Source of the DNA: Bacillota bacterium
GTDB taxonomy: Bacteria > Bacillota_A > Clostridia > Lachnospirales > Lachnospiraceae
Assembly: GCA_023407175.1 (NCBI GenBank)
Contig: JAEYMU010000053.1
Location: forward strand, 865,067-929,066
Reading direction: 5' to 3'
Length of the DNA stretch: 64,000 bases
Part shown: piece after piece, positions 25,421 through 35,994 of the stretch
Layout: every line of letters begins with the position of its first letter
Position numbering within the stretch: the stretch's first letter is position 1
Notes under the pieces: generated by a model
Seen by the model: the letters and a program-made list of their open reading frames with translations, nothing else
Told to the model about the DNA's origin: nothing
The model's database searches: none
Translations under genes and position numbers: made by a program

Positions 25421-27784
25421 TTAAATTGTAAACTTGTTGACTGCCTCTTCCAGATCCTTTGCCCTCTCCTTCATATCCTCTGCCTGTAGATTTAAAGTCT
25501 CTACCGCAGTGATCTGGGTACTGATATTGTTGCTTACTACCTCGGAGGAAGCCAGTGTCTCTTCTGTTACCGCCGCAATATTTTTGATTGCATCAAGGAC
25601 ATCGTCCTTCGCTACTGAAATTGTCTGCATGTTACTTGTAATATGATTGATTTTTTCTAACAGCTCAATCATATGATTGTCCACATCCTTGAATACCGTA
25701 ACCGTATTATTAAGCGCTTCGGTCTGTGAGCCCAACAGCTGTTCCGCATTCTTTGCCGAGCTAACCGTTATCTGGGTCTTTTGCTGAATTGCCTTAATAA
25801 TTTTCTCTATTCTCTTTACCGAGTCAACAGACTGCTCTGCCAGCCCGCGGATTTGTTCCGCAACCACTGCAAAGCCCCTTCCCGCATCTCCGGCCCTTGC
25901 CGCCTCGATAGAGGCATTCAAAGACAACAGATTGGTCGTGGCTGCGATTCCATTAATCGTCTCAACCACACTGCCGATATCCTTAGACTGCTGCTGCAGT
26001 TCATCAATATCTCTGATAATAACACTTGTAACCTCGGAGGTTGCATTTACCTGCTGCATCAACTCGCCCACAATCGTCTTACCGCTGCTGATCGTTTCCT
26101 GAGTCTTACTTGCAACCTTTCCAACCTTCTCGGTGCCCTCGAAGGCTTCGCCGATCTGTCCGGCAAATTCAGTCATCTGTAAAAAGCTCTTTTCCGTATC
26201 CTTCGCCTGCTCACTGACTCCCTGTCCCATAACATTAACTGTATCCGAAACTTCATTAATTGAAGTCAGAATTTCACCTGAGGCCCCGGAAACCTTCAAG
26301 GCCGCTTCAGAAACATTATGTCCGAAGTTTGCCATATCCGCTACCAGCTCCCTGATCTGCTCCAGCATATCATCCATATCCTGTGCCAGTACGCCGAATT
26401 CATCCTTACGCTTTGTATGGATTCTGATGGTAAAATCACCGTCGGACACCTTCTTGAAGGTCACTGAGAATTTATTAATTACCTTTGCTATATCCGTAGC
26501 CAGATATAATCCGATAAACAATGCAATCAGGCAGGATATAATCACCAGGAGAATCGTGATTGCCTTGGTCACATTCAACTGCTTCATAATATCACTTTGC
26601 GGTATCAAGGTACAGATAACGGAGCCGGTCTCGCCCACCTTGGAATAAACAAATACATACTTCTTTCCGTCGTATTTTACTTCCTTATCAACGATATCGC
26701 TGGCTTTATCACTCTTTACCGCCTTCTGATAAAACTTCTGCTCGGTAAATACCGTCTCACCCTCCGCCAGCTCAGGAACCTTTCCCTGGATTATCTCCCT
26801 GCCGTCTACTGTAATAAAGGCTGTCATACTGCCATCACTCACCAGGGATTTCTTAAGTACCTCCACCACCCGGTCCAGTAACAGATCAACTACAATATAT
26901 CCGTCACCCTTTGCAAAGCTTCTGATGTAAGAGGCTGCATAATACTCCGTACTTGCGGTGGTATCTGCATCAACCGATGGATGAGAACCAAGCCAGGCGG
27001 AAGTCGCACCTCCGGTCTGTGTAGCAAACTCCTTCCAGGCAGCAGCTTCTTCTGAGGCGGAGAAATCCGCATAAAGGCCGTCCTTGGGTGAGCTGCTCAT
27101 GGTGGTCATCGGTTTACCCGATTTGCCGAAGGTAAAAATATTATAGATACCAACCGAGCTGACCTTAAGGGTATTCATCGTACTGCTGGCCTTATCCATA
27201 CTGTCGGCAGCATCGGCTACACTCATGGAATTAAAATTATTATAATAAAATGCAAAGTTCGTATCGCTGGCAAGCTGTGAGGATTTCTTCTGGATATCCT
27301 CCATCATAAGTGTCATATAAAGCGCACTGTTTTCTATACTCACCTTTGCGGATTTCTCATAATTATGTACTATGGTACCCTTTGTGCTGAAATAAGCAAA
27401 TAAACCCAAAATTATGATGAACAATACCGGAACTGTAAAGGCTGCAACCAGCTTAAAGCGAATCTGCCTTCGAAGGGGAAGTGTTTTCTCTCCGGCATAG
27501 GTAATCAATTCTTTTCCTTTGATAAACAGTTTTTTGATTATATGCTTCTTCTGCTTGCCCTTTGCCGTTTTATCCTTTTGAACAGCTCCCTCTTCTGAAG
27601 CTTTCGGTATTTCCTTCTTGTCCTCTTTGCTACTCTCCTCCGGTATCATTCTTTCCTCATTATCTCCTGTTACCGCCCCGTTAATCGCCAAATTCTCCGC
27701 CTTGATTTCTGGCAATTCATTCTCCTGGATATTCTGCTCGTTGCTCCCCTGCTTAAGCGATATCCGACTCCTCTTAAGTCCCAT
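25421..27784 (-). CDS. methyl-accepting chemotaxis protein
   Basis: A 787-residue receptor starting at 27784 behind a G-rich ribosome site; a longer frame to 27892 is less likely. Unusually, about 100 charged residues rich in Glu and Lys precede the first membrane helix (about 115-138). An extracellular Cache-like sensor follows to about 405, then a second helix, a HAMP domain (near 430-480) and the signalling domain with the hairpin core [20 protein letters not shown] and [24 protein letters not shown] sequence. It would couple a ligand to CheA and the flagellar motor. It sits next to a GH59 gene, so a sugar ligand is possible but unproven. Confidence 0.93.
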   Translation of the reverse strand: MGLKRSRISLKQGSNEQNIQENELPEIKAENLAINGAVTGDNEERMIPEESSKEDKKEIPKASEEGAVQKDKTAKGKQKKHIIKKLFIKGKELITYAGEKTLPLRRQIRFKLVAAFTVPVLFIIILGLFAYFSTKGTIVHNYEKSAKVSIENSALYMTLMMEDIQKKSSQLASDTNFAFYYNNFNSMSVADAADSMDKASSTMNTLKVSSVGIYNIFTFGKSGKPMTTMSSSPKDGLYADFSASEEAAAWKEFATQTGGATSAWLGSHPSVDADTTASTEYYAASYIRSFAKGDGYIVVDLLLDRVVEVLKKSLVSDGSMTAFITVDGREIIQGKVPELAEGETVFTEQKFYQKAVKSDKASDIVDKEVKYDGKKYVFVYSKVGETGSVICTLIPQSDIMKQLNVTKAITILLVIISCLIALFIGLYLATDIAKVINKFSVTFKKVSDGDFTIRIHTKRKDEFGVLAQDMDDMLEQIRELVADMANFGHNVSEAALKVSGASGEILTSINEVSDTVNVMGQGVSEQAKDTEKSFLQMTEFAGQIGEAFEGTEKVGKVASKTQETISSGKTIVGELMQQVNATSEVTSVIIRDIDELQQQSKDIGSVVETINGIAATTNLLSLNASIEAARAGDAGRGFAVVAEQIRGLAEQSVDSVKRIEKIIKAIQQKTQITVSSAKNAEQLLGSQTEALNNTVTVFKDVDNHMIELLEKINHITSNMQTISVAKDDVLDAIKNIAAVTEETLASSEVVSNNISTQITAVETLNLQAEDMKERAKDLEEAVNKFTI

Positions 27785-28002
27785 GTGACACCCCCGGTAT
27801 TCTAATTTTTCATTTGTTACTACAGGGAATACACTCCCACTCAAATATATCATAGGGAATACTGGCAGAACAATGTAATTATTCGTTCCCAATAGCAGAC
27901 ATATTTAGTGATTTCGTATTATTTCATCACATATTTTCGCGTTTTCACTAGTGACTTTCACCAACGCATCGAAGTAAGGCGGTATCAGGCGGCAGACGCC
28001 TA

Positions 28003-30534
28003 TTATTTATACTTAGTAGTATCATTTCTTACTATTTCTATGGCATCCACATTATATTTACCGGAGAGTACTGTAATTGTAACCTTATGGCTTCCGTTTT
28101 TCAGATTATAATTATAATAAGAGGCCGCCCTGTCCTTAATGATATCCGTTACATAGCCTTTTTCTACGACCTTTCCATCAATTTCCACCTTAATTTTTAC
28201 CCCCTTGGAGACAGCTCCTATCACTGCAAAGCCCTCTCCCTTATAGCTGAAGCTCAAGGATGCGCCTTTTGTTCCGGTGGCAAGGGTGCGGTTAAAATTC
28301 TTAAAGCTGCTCATCGTATTGTGCACCCAGTCTCCGCTATAGCTGATCGGTGAATCCGTATCATCTATGCGCGCTGAATAAGCGGTTGCACCCTTTATTG
28401 CCTCTACCTTGAGATTATCAAAATAGTTTGTATTAAACTCACTGTACAGTGCAGCCCGTCCCGATGCTATCATGGACTGTTCATCCGTATAGGAAATAAC
28501 CTTCTTATTGTTGATGTAGCAGGTAATCACATTTTTATTTACTGTAATTTTCAGATTATACCATTTGGTCTTATCATAGCCCTTTAGGGGAGAAGAAGAG
28601 GCAGAAAGAACCTTGGACTCCCTGTTAAGCTGGTAGCTGCCATCCTCTGACAGCTGGAACCAGTAGCCGCTTTTTCCATTCGTAGCCAGATTATACCTTG
28701 CTCCGACGCCTGCATAATTTGTTTTCTTCTTTCCGGTTGCTTTCGAGCTCAATAAAACATCCACGCTGACGCTGTAATTGGTCCAGTTGTCATCCCCCAG
28801 ATTGGTTACAGGGTTAGGTGTGCTGCCCCAGTCATTTGCCTTATTGTCATAGGTAACCTTCTGCTGCAATACCTGATTCTTTCCAAGCTTCACTACCTCA
28901 AAGGCACCTCCCTCATCCGTCGTATAACGGGGAGCATAGCCTCTGTCGGCAAGATAATTCTTATCATAAGTCTTATATTCAAAATCGTCGGAATAAGGAA
29001 GCTTAAGGATGGTAGAATCTGAGGGTGCCGAATAATCCTCCTCTTCCTCTTGAAGCGTTGTAATCGTAACCAGCGAATACGGCTTGATCTCTATCTGATA
29101 GCTTGCGCTTTTGCCGCTGTCAGCCGTAGGGACGATTGTACCAATTTTCTTAAGATAGTTCTGGTCATAATCAGTCCCATCATCAGGTCCTCTGGTCTCC
29201 CAGACCTCCACCGGAGCCTGGTATTTGGCAAGATTAGATACCTGGAAGGTGTAATGCAGTGTCTTTGCCGAATTATTAGCAATAACAATACTGTAATCAC
29301 CTGTCTTCGGATCAGCCAGGGTCTGATAATTGTAGGTTGAATTGACAATTGCATGGCCGTCGCCGCCGGCTTTTCCGTCTCCTGCACAGGCACCGTCAAT
29401 ATATTGCCAGCCAACCTCTGTAAATCGGGTAAATTGCAAGGTCATATAAAATCCTGCGTCTAGAGTATAATAGCCTGACCAGGGCTCATTGGCCGTGATC
29501 AGCTGCTTCGGAAAATAGGACGCACCGCTGTAATAGGAGGCAGCCGCAGGCTGGAATTCATACAAATTCATAAGGCCTTCCGGATACATGGTTATAATTC
29601 TTGTGGCGATATCCAGCATTCCATTGATATCACTGATCCCTGTGCCGGTTCCATCATATCGGAAGGTACCCTTAGAATAGCTCATGGGCGAGCTTCCCTC
29701 ACCAAACCAAATTTCTTTTCCATATTGTGTGCATACCTTTTTAACATTGTCCGAGGACCATGAGGTATAATGGGAGGAAATTACATCAACTGCATTCATC
29801 AAAGCCTTATTTGACAGCATTAGATCGGCAATTTTCCAGGTCCCTACTTCATCGGCTGCAACAATCTTAATCTTGCTATAGTCATAGGGACAGTCCTTTT
29901 CTGCCTTTAGTGCCTTGGAAAGATAGATGATCCAGTCCGTATCAATTGTTTTTTCATTTCTATTGGCACTGACATAGTCAAATTTAAGCCCGTAGGTTTC
30001 ATATGCGGCATCAAGGGTTTCCTTATACCATTTATAACGGGCCGCATTCTTATCCTTTGCATTAGAGACCCATAAGGGCTCGCTCCACCATAGCATATCC
30101 AAGGTAATATCCGGGTTAATCGTTTTGGCATCCGCAGCCAGCTGAAAATTAGCTCCGCGGGTAACATCCGCCGCTTCCTTTTCCGTTCTCATCAAAGACG
30201 GTTCTGTTCCGGAAGAGGAGTTGACATCGGAGCCCATCTCTATCTTGATATGGCTTAATCCCATTCCCGTTTCCTTATTAAAAAGATAATTCATAATCTC
30301 CCAATAAGCCTTCGGATTTTCACTCTTGTAATCCAGAAGCAGCCTGGAAGAACCGTTTCCCGTGACCATTCCAAGCCCCCGGTAACTGCTTTGCGAATCT
30401 GTATTTGCATTATTTCCGTCAATCGTTATAACCTTGTCCACATTTTCCGCCTTTGAGTGAATGGATGAAATGGATACCGCTCCGCACAGAAGCAGCAATA
30501 CCGGCAGACTGACTATGATACGTTTTATTTTCAT
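28003..30534 (-). CDS. secreted GH59-family glycoside hydrolase (galactocerebrosidase-like)
   Basis: An 843-residue enzyme starting at 30534 with GGGAGG upstream and a signal peptide of about 30 residues. The catalytic (beta/alpha)8 domain (about 35-400) carries the GH59 hallmarks: YRGLGMVTGNGSSRLLLDY at the start, the acid/base Glu in SANRNE and the nucleophile Glu in WFGEGSS. The GH59 beta-sandwich part and a concanavalin-like module (DFEYKTYD...AGRAALYSEF, about 505-705) follow, and a last beta domain ends near KYNVDAIEIV. GH59 removes beta-galactose; bacterial members act on plant glycans. It is exported and stands alone beside an AraC regulator. Confidence 0.9.
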   Translation of the reverse strand: MKIKRIIVSLPVLLLLCGAVSISSIHSKAENVDKVITIDGNNANTDSQSSYRGLGMVTGNGSSRLLLDYKSENPKAYWEIMNYLFNKETGMGLSHIKIEMGSDVNSSSGTEPSLMRTEKEAADVTRGANFQLAADAKTINPDITLDMLWWSEPLWVSNAKDKNAARYKWYKETLDAAYETYGLKFDYVSANRNEKTIDTDWIIYLSKALKAEKDCPYDYSKIKIVAADEVGTWKIADLMLSNKALMNAVDVISSHYTSWSSDNVKKVCTQYGKEIWFGEGSSPMSYSKGTFRYDGTGTGISDINGMLDIATRIITMYPEGLMNLYEFQPAAASYYSGASYFPKQLITANEPWSGYYTLDAGFYMTLQFTRFTEVGWQYIDGACAGDGKAGGDGHAIVNSTYNYQTLADPKTGDYSIVIANNSAKTLHYTFQVSNLAKYQAPVEVWETRGPDDGTDYDQNYLKKIGTIVPTADSGKSASYQIEIKPYSLVTITTLQEEEEDYSAPSDSTILKLPYSDDFEYKTYDKNYLADRGYAPRYTTDEGGAFEVVKLGKNQVLQQKVTYDNKANDWGSTPNPVTNLGDDNWTNYSVSVDVLLSSKATGKKKTNYAGVGARYNLATNGKSGYWFQLSEDGSYQLNRESKVLSASSSPLKGYDKTKWYNLKITVNKNVITCYINNKKVISYTDEQSMIASGRAALYSEFNTNYFDNLKVEAIKGATAYSARIDDTDSPISYSGDWVHNTMSSFKNFNRTLATGTKGASLSFSYKGEGFAVIGAVSKGVKIKVEIDGKVVEKGYVTDIIKDRAASYYNYNLKNGSHKVTITVLSGKYNVDAIEIVRNDTTKYK

Positions 30535-30744
30535 AACTTTTTCCTCCCATACCTTGGCTATCATGGCCTGAATACAACAATTATAATATAATTCCTGCCC
30601 CCTGTCGTTGGTAAAGCTGGTTAATGTTATGCAAAATTTGCTTTTTTGTATTTGTTATATTCCCCGCCATGGTGTAAAATAAATTAGGAGTATGAAGGCT
30701 TTTTACTTCGTTTATATGGCTGACATCGGAATGGAGGTTATGAT

Positions 30745-31554
30745 ATGGTAATTGTAGAGAATGCTGATTTTTACAGAGGTCCCTTAAATTCAGCGCAGCA
30801 CTGCCATTCCTGCTGTGAAATCTTTTATTTGAAAAAAGGACGCATTTTACTTGACATCGAGGGGAAGGAATACCTGCCCGAAGAAGCTTCCGTACATATC
30901 CTAAGCCCTATGGAAAAGCATGCCGTAACCTGTTTAAGCAATGAATACGAGCGCTATATTATTTTTATGGACCTGGATAATTTTGAGTCTTACTGTGACC
31001 ATCAGACTCTGACGGCAATTTTGAAAAACCGTCCCATCGAATACCAGCATGTTTTCCATTCTCCAAGCCAGGATTTTGAGTCGGTTTTCAAAAACTGCGT
31101 CAGGGAATATAAAGAGTATAGAGACTGCCAATTTTCAAATTTAGAAATGTCCAATTTGATTACCGAATTGCTGATTATGCTTTACCGGAGCGCACCGGAA
31201 CGCTTTGTATTGCAGCAGGATAAAATCCAGCTTGCCCAGATACAAAAATTTATTGAGGATCATTATGATAAGAAAATTAGAATTGCTGAAATCGCAGAGA
31301 AATTCTATATAAACCAGTACTATCTGTCCCATGTTTTCCGTGAATATACAGGCTACAGCCCGAAACAGTACTTGTCAAAAATCCGGCTGCTCCATGCGCG
31401 GCAGCTATTGGTTAAGTCAGATATGAAAATTGCTGAAATTGCTGAAAAAACAGGCTTTGAGACCACCAATGATCTATCTCGCCAGTTTAAAAGCAAATTT
31501 GGCATATCACCGACTGATTTCAAGAAAAATCAGTCGGTGTACCCCTACCATTGA
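30745..31554 (+). CDS. AraC family regulator with cupin sensor domain
   Basis: A 269-residue regulator: an N-terminal cupin-type sugar-binding domain (HCHSCCEIFYLKKGRILLDI, residues 19-38) and a C-terminal pair of helix-turn-helix motifs (IRIAEIAEKFYINQYYLSHVF, and MKIAEIAEKTGFETTNDLSR followed by FGISPTDFKK). GGAGG precedes the ATG. It is divergent from the GH59 gene with a 210-base shared promoter region, so it is the likely regulator of that enzyme; this is inferred from position only. Confidence 0.92.
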   Translation: MVIVENADFYRGPLNSAQHCHSCCEIFYLKKGRILLDIEGKEYLPEEASVHILSPMEKHAVTCLSNEYERYIIFMDLDNFESYCDHQTLTAILKNRPIEYQHVFHSPSQDFESVFKNCVREYKEYRDCQFSNLEMSNLITELLIMLYRSAPERFVLQQDKIQLAQIQKFIEDHYDKKIRIAEIAEKFYINQYYLSHVFREYTGYSPKQYLSKIRLLHARQLLVKSDMKIAEIAEKTGFETTNDLSRQFKSKFGISPTDFKKNQSVYPYH

Positions 31555-31556
31555 GC

Positions 31557-32249
31557 TTAATTATTATAGTATGGCTTCCTGTATAAATTCTTCTTTTTTA
31601 AGCCATTTTCACGGCCCATACTGATCCATCCTCTCTGTGCAAAAAAATAGTACAGCCATCTGGGTATATTGATCGGTATCTCGATTGTGGAAACTGTTTC
31701 CTGCTTATCCTCCATAAGGTCACCTAGTATCCTTTGGAATGCATTCTCAATGCAGGAAAATGTTTTTTTCATAAAGGGAGCTCCCTGTGCTCCAAGAATC
31801 ATTCCGCCCCCTCCGATTGATACTCCAAAGCGGAAATCCGCTCCGATTTGACGGCTGAAGCTCTTTATGACACGAATTGCTTCTTCATTAATATAGGCTT
31901 CGGAAAAACCGCAATTAACTACGGCATAAATTTTAGTTCTCCTTCCTTTGTCCTGAAGCTTTGACCAATATTCATAAAGCTCCTGCAAATATTGCATCAA
32001 AACTCCCGGAAGGCAGAAGATGTAAAGGGGAAAGACAAAGATTAAAGCATCTGCCTGGCTGATCAGCTCAAAATCCTTCTCCTCATTTTTCTTTAAGATA
32101 CTCTGCCGTGCATTGATTCTGACCGTATCAAGGTCCCGGGCCTTTGTAAGACCGTCCAGTCTTGTTATCAGTGCCTCAGATGCACTTTGCTCTTTGTCCG
32201 GCTTGGGACTGCCATTAATCAGAATCAGCTGTTTTCTCTTATTATTCAT
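31557..32249 (-). CDS. flavodoxin-like NAD(P)H-dependent reductase
   Basis: A 230-residue flavodoxin-fold protein with an FMN-phosphate loop at the N-terminus (LILINGSPKPDKEQSASE) and the hydrophobic FVFPLYIFCLPG strand near residue 70-82. The C-terminal 50 residues are a basic amphipathic extension that could touch the membrane. It overlaps the next upstream flavoprotein gene by four bases (ATGA), so the two form a TetR-controlled pair. It is likely a quinone, nitro- or azo-compound reductase; the substrate is unknown. Confidence 0.82.
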   Translation of the reverse strand: MNNKRKQLILINGSPKPDKEQSASEALITRLDGLTKARDLDTVRINARQSILKKNEEKDFELISQADALIFVFPLYIFCLPGVLMQYLQELYEYWSKLQDKGRRTKIYAVVNCGFSEAYINEEAIRVIKSFSRQIGADFRFGVSIGGGGMILGAQGAPFMKKTFSCIENAFQRILGDLMEDKQETVSTIEIPINIPRWLYYFFAQRGWISMGRENGLKKKNLYRKPYYNN

Positions 32250-32806
32250 AGCTTTGCACCTGCTCTCTTTAGCTCAATATGATCAAGACTCTTTCTTAAA
32301 TCCTCGGTCGAATTACCATAGATGATTAATTCTACGGCTTCCCTGTGCTTTTTCTGTATGTCCGTAAAGAGCTGCACATCCTCCTGATCCAGCAAATCCG
32401 CGTAAGCCACCATAACATGGGTGGGATAACTGTTGTATCTTGAGGGATGGAAGGTGGAACCGTCCTTTCTGATTTCAAAAAAAGGCAGAACGTTCGGAAT
32501 CCATCGGTCCAATGCATTTTTGATATTGGCGCTGAATTCTCCAAATACAACCGGACATAAGTATATTGTTACATCACTGTTCATATAGGCATGGTTGATT
32601 TCCTTCATCCGGTCACCAATCGTACATTCTCCCGGGCTTTTAATCCAGCAGCCAAAGCAGCCGGTACAATATGCCAAATCACCTTTTCCGATTCCTGTTT
32701 CTACTACCTCAAAGCCCTTATCTGCCAGATATTCCTTCAGACAGGTGTAGATATTCTTAAAAATATCCGTCTGGAATTCCTTATCATATAAAATGTATGC
32801 TTTCAT
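32246..32806 (-). CDS. iron-sulfur flavoprotein-like NAD(P)H reductase
   Basis: A 186-residue flavodoxin-fold protein of the NADPH-dependent FMN reductase family. A compact cysteine motif, CTGCFGCWIKSPGEC, near residues 47-61 resembles that of the iron-sulfur flavoproteins of anaerobes. GGGGAGG precedes the ATG. Its promoter region contains two palindromes recognised, by position, by the divergent TetR regulator. The pair probably detoxifies an electrophile, quinone or drug. Confidence 0.82.
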   Translation of the reverse strand: MKAYILYDKEFQTDIFKNIYTCLKEYLADKGFEVVETGIGKGDLAYCTGCFGCWIKSPGECTIGDRMKEINHAYMNSDVTIYLCPVVFGEFSANIKNALDRWIPNVLPFFEIRKDGSTFHPSRYNSYPTHVMVAYADLLDQEDVQLFTDIQKKHREAVELIIYGNSTEDLRKSLDHIELKRAGAKL

Positions 32807-32820
32807 AAAGCACCTCCCCT

Positions 32821-32873
32821 TATGTTTACACCGTAAACATATAGTAGCATTGAATGTTTACTTTGTCAACATT
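32821..32873. promoter_or_regulatory. two TetR-type operators
   Basis: TATGTTTAC-ACC-GTAAACATA (32821-32841) is a perfect 9-bp palindrome. AATGTTTAC-TTT-GTCAACATT (32853-32873) is a second copy with one mismatch per arm. Both lie between the divergent tetR gene and the flavoprotein pair. Confidence 0.85.
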
Positions 32874-32916
32874 TAATGCTATAATTATAAAAACAAATTA
32901 GGCAGGTGAAGAGTCA

Positions 32917-33531
32917 ATGACAGAAAAAAGCTACCATCATGGTGATTTGAAAGCAGAATTAATCCGGGAGGGTTTAATTATATTAGACCGAGAAGGCTAT
33001 GAGGGACTGTCTCTGCGTAAGGTCGCAAAGGCCTGCGGTGTAAGCCAGACAGCCCCCTACCGTCACTTCAAGGATAAGAATGAATTGGTTGAGGCCATTA
33101 AAACAGAAGCTCTCCGTGCCTTCAACCAGCACCTAGAGCAGGCAGTTGCCGGCCATCCGGACAATCCGACAAAGCAGATGTCTGCAATGGGAATGGCCTA
33201 CGTTCAATTCTTTGTCGAAAATCCAGAGTATCTAAGATTACTATTTTTAAGTAATTACCAGAACAAGGAAAGCGGACATGGCTCAGAACAGTCCCGGTCT
33301 ATTGCAGAAGAAAATCCCTTCCATACCTATCAGGATACTGTCCTGCGCTATTATAATGCTAATCCCATCATCGGCCTCGAGGAAATGAAGCTCTATAGCT
33401 GGGGACTGGTTCACGGTATCTCCATATTGCTTGCCAATCATGAAATCCAATTAGAAGGAGATTATCACGATATTATCCGCAATATCTTTGAATATGGGAC
33501 GAACCCTGCCGGTATATCATTTTGCAAATAA
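32917..33531 (+). CDS. TetR family transcriptional regulator
   Basis: A 204-residue TetR regulator: N-terminal helix-turn-helix (GLSLRKVAKACGVSQTAPYRHF, residues 29-50) and an all-helical ligand domain with the TetR_C_13-like LRLLFLSNY segment. It is divergent from the flavoprotein pair, and two palindromes with the core GTTTAC lie between them, so it probably represses both itself and the reductases until a toxic ligand binds. Confidence 0.92.
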   Translation: MTEKSYHHGDLKAELIREGLIILDREGYEGLSLRKVAKACGVSQTAPYRHFKDKNELVEAIKTEALRAFNQHLEQAVAGHPDNPTKQMSAMGMAYVQFFVENPEYLRLLFLSNYQNKESGHGSEQSRSIAEENPFHTYQDTVLRYYNANPIIGLEEMKLYSWGLVHGISILLANHEIQLEGDYHDIIRNIFEYGTNPAGISFCK

Positions 33532-33572
33532 CTGGACTGAGTACGCAGACAAGCCATTGATATTTATGAGCA

Positions 33573-35126
33573 TCAGGCCAGATAAAGATAATCTATTTGT
33601 ATAACTCCTTCCGTACAGATAAGCCAGAGTTCCCTCTGCCCGGAGGGTATCCCGCTTAATTTTGTCCGGTATTCCCTGTTCCCGTCAATCGCAACAGCTT
33701 CCTCCCGGTCCTTAAGGGAAAGCAGCAGCTGGCCTTTGCCATCCGCCTTAAGGGTTACCTCCAGTGCTTCCTTATGATTGCGGACCAGATATCCCAAGCT
33801 ATGTCCCGGAGCAAGCTGCACCAGCAGATTTTCCTCCGGAGGCTGTTCTTCTCCTGCCATGCGCTGGTAATCCACCTTACCTGTCCTGCCATTCTCAAAG
33901 ATAATGCTCACCGGCTCACTCATACGAAGCTCTGCTCCCTCGATTCTGGGTGAGGTAATCCGGTAATCCTGATAGGCCTCACAGGGTATCCTTAAGGGCA
34001 GCTCTCTCTTTAAGGCATTGATTACTTCCCTGTTGATCCGAAAGCTTCGAATACAGTCAAGAAAATTGTTGAAAATCCATACTGCTCTGTCAGGCTCTAA
34101 TTTTTTACTTTCGTCAATCCATTCCAATAATTCGTTCCACCCTTGCGGCACCGCAAAGGTAACCGGAGAATTCATACAATCCATCTTCTTATAGCTCCAG
34201 AAGGACCAGCCTATATTCAGCCTTTCATAAAGAGGAAAGGCCGTGGTATACCAGTCACAGTTATTCTCTCCTCCCTCACCCATGAAAAGGGGAACATTCA
34301 GGCGGTCGGAAAGCTGCAGAAAAGGGGACAGGCTTTCGGCGTCAGGATTATTCCAATATTTATGGAATTGCAGCAGAATATTATCCTTTGCCTCTTCCAC
34401 TGTCAGGTCTTCGAGGATGGAAAAATCCGAGGCCCAGTGTACTCCCTCCAGTATAAGCATATGCTCTTTATCGATTTCTCTTATTTCCCGTTGCAGCCTG
34501 CGGTAAAGGGGCAGTACTCTGTCATTGTACTGACTAAAGAAATTCGGAAGCGGTTCATTCAAAAGATCATAGCCGGCTACTGCCGTCTCATCTCTGTACC
34601 GTTTTGCCAGCGCCCTCCAAAGAAAAACAAGCTCCTCCTCATAGCTGCTTTCCATAAACAGATAAGGAAGGTCTGCCTCGCTGTCATCGATATTTTGCCC
34701 TGTCTGTCCTCCCGGCGCACCATGCATATCCAGGATAACATAAATCTTGCATTCTCTGCACCAGGAGATCAGCCGGTCAATCCGCAGAAACATTTCCTCC
34801 GATAAGATCAGCTTTTCAGCTTCCTCTATATACAAATGCCTTGCATTCAGAGGCAGCCTTATACTATTGAAGCCCTCCTTCGCAATCCACTCAATATCCC
34901 TTTTTGTAATATAGCAATCCAGATAATTATGCCAGAATTCCTCTGCATACTCTCTTCCGCACAGCCTCTCGATCATTGCTTCCATTCTCCGGGGGCGGTC
35001 GCATTTTGTATACAACTTCCACATATAGCCCTCCGGCAAAAACCAACCGCCCAGGCCAAAGCCCCGAAGCAGAATTGGTTCCGTACCTGCATATATGGTT
35101 TTACCTCTCGCTTTCAAAAATTCCAT
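33573..35126 (-). CDS. cytoplasmic GH5 family glycosidase
   Basis: A 517-residue glycosidase without a signal peptide. The GH5-type (beta/alpha)8 domain occupies about residues 10-365: GFNSIRLPLN, YVILDMHGAPGGQ, the acid/base Glu in YDLLNEPLP (near 195) and the nucleophile Glu in LFMGEGGEN (near 285). The final 130 residues are a beta-sandwich accessory domain. Subfamilies of this shape include exo-beta-glucosidases and related enzymes. It is the last gene after two ABC permeases and a binding protein, so it should hydrolyse the imported beta-linked oligosaccharide in the cytoplasm. Confidence 0.87.
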   Translation of the reverse strand: MEFLKARGKTIYAGTEPILLRGFGLGGWFLPEGYMWKLYTKCDRPRRMEAMIERLCGREYAEEFWHNYLDCYITKRDIEWIAKEGFNSIRLPLNARHLYIEEAEKLILSEEMFLRIDRLISWCRECKIYVILDMHGAPGGQTGQNIDDSEADLPYLFMESSYEEELVFLWRALAKRYRDETAVAGYDLLNEPLPNFFSQYNDRVLPLYRRLQREIREIDKEHMLILEGVHWASDFSILEDLTVEEAKDNILLQFHKYWNNPDAESLSPFLQLSDRLNVPLFMGEGGENNCDWYTTAFPLYERLNIGWSFWSYKKMDCMNSPVTFAVPQGWNELLEWIDESKKLEPDRAVWIFNNFLDCIRSFRINREVINALKRELPLRIPCEAYQDYRITSPRIEGAELRMSEPVSIIFENGRTGKVDYQRMAGEEQPPEENLLVQLAPGHSLGYLVRNHKEALEVTLKADGKGQLLLSLKDREEAVAIDGNREYRTKLSGIPSGQRELWLICTEGVIQIDYLYLA

Positions 35127-35168
35127 CCTCTGGTCCTCCTATTTTCTCTCCAAAATATCGGATATGCC

Positions 35169-35993
35169 TTATCCCTTTACCGCTCCTTCTGTGATTCCCT
35201 TTAATATCTGCTTCTGGAACAGGGCGTAGAAAATAATTACCGGCACCGCCGACAGGATTAGAGCGCTTAAAATTGCCGACCAGTCGTTGCTGTACTGGCC
35301 AAACAGCGTATTAGTGGAAAGCAGCAGGCTATATCTTGTGTTTTTTGATATCGTGATCAGGGGCAGGAGGAAATCATTCCATACCCAAAGCACATTGGTG
35401 ATGCATACTGTCGCCGTGATTGGCTTTAGTATGGGAAGTACGATATAGAAAAAGGTTCTTAGTCTGCCGCAGCCGTCAATTGCAGCCGCCTCCTCCAGCT
35501 CCATGGGAATTCCCTTAACAAAGCCGTGGTATAAAAAGATTGCCATGCTGACTCCCAGACCGGAATATACAAAGGAGAGACCAAGGAGGGAATTCTTGAT
35601 ATTCAGAGCCAGAATTACCTTATAAAGAGGGATCATAATGGAGCTGAAGGGAATCAGCATTGAAAATACAAATAACCCAAAGATCGCTGAGGACAGCTTC
35701 GTCTTTGTCCTGCATAAACGCCAGCCTGCCAGGGCAGATAATAAAATCATCAATATCACACTGACAGAGGATAAAAATACAGTATTGATGAAGCTTCTTA
35801 TATAATGCATTTTATGAATGGTCCTCAGGTAATTCTCCGGACGAAGGGTACTTGGAAAGGACATCACATTTGTAAGCAGTTCACCGTTTGATTTGAAGGA
35901 ATTCATCAGCGCCATCAAAAGAGGAAACAGCCAGAAAAATGCAAATATAATCAATCCGGTATAGACAAGAATACTGGTTTTTCTTTTATTCAT
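35169..35993 (-). CDS. sugar ABC transporter permease, MalG type
   Basis: A 274-residue inner-membrane permease with six predicted helices and the EAA loop EEAAAIDGCGRLRTFFYIVLP (near residue 175-195), which docks the ATPase. It belongs to the CUT1 carbohydrate uptake family. One base separates it from the preceding permease stop. The GH5 gene follows. No ATP-binding subunit lies in the cluster. Confidence 0.93.
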   Translation of the reverse strand: MNKRKTSILVYTGLIIFAFFWLFPLLMALMNSFKSNGELLTNVMSFPSTLRPENYLRTIHKMHYIRSFINTVFLSSVSVILMILLSALAGWRLCRTKTKLSSAIFGLFVFSMLIPFSSIMIPLYKVILALNIKNSLLGLSFVYSGLGVSMAIFLYHGFVKGIPMELEEAAAIDGCGRLRTFFYIVLPILKPITATVCITNVLWVWNDFLLPLITISKNTRYSLLLSTNTLFGQYSNDWSAILSALILSAVPVIIFYALFQKQILKGITEGAVKG

Positions 35994-35994
35994 A

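Noticed and set aside
26133..26648. 171-codon plus-strand frame opposite the chemoreceptor
   Set aside because: An antisense shadow of the signalling domain codons; its Ser/Ile-rich composition is unlike a real protein.
34143..34805. Long plus-strand frame (220 codons) opposite the GH5 gene
   Set aside because: It lies wholly inside a well-supported gene, has no ribosome site and encodes no recognisable protein.
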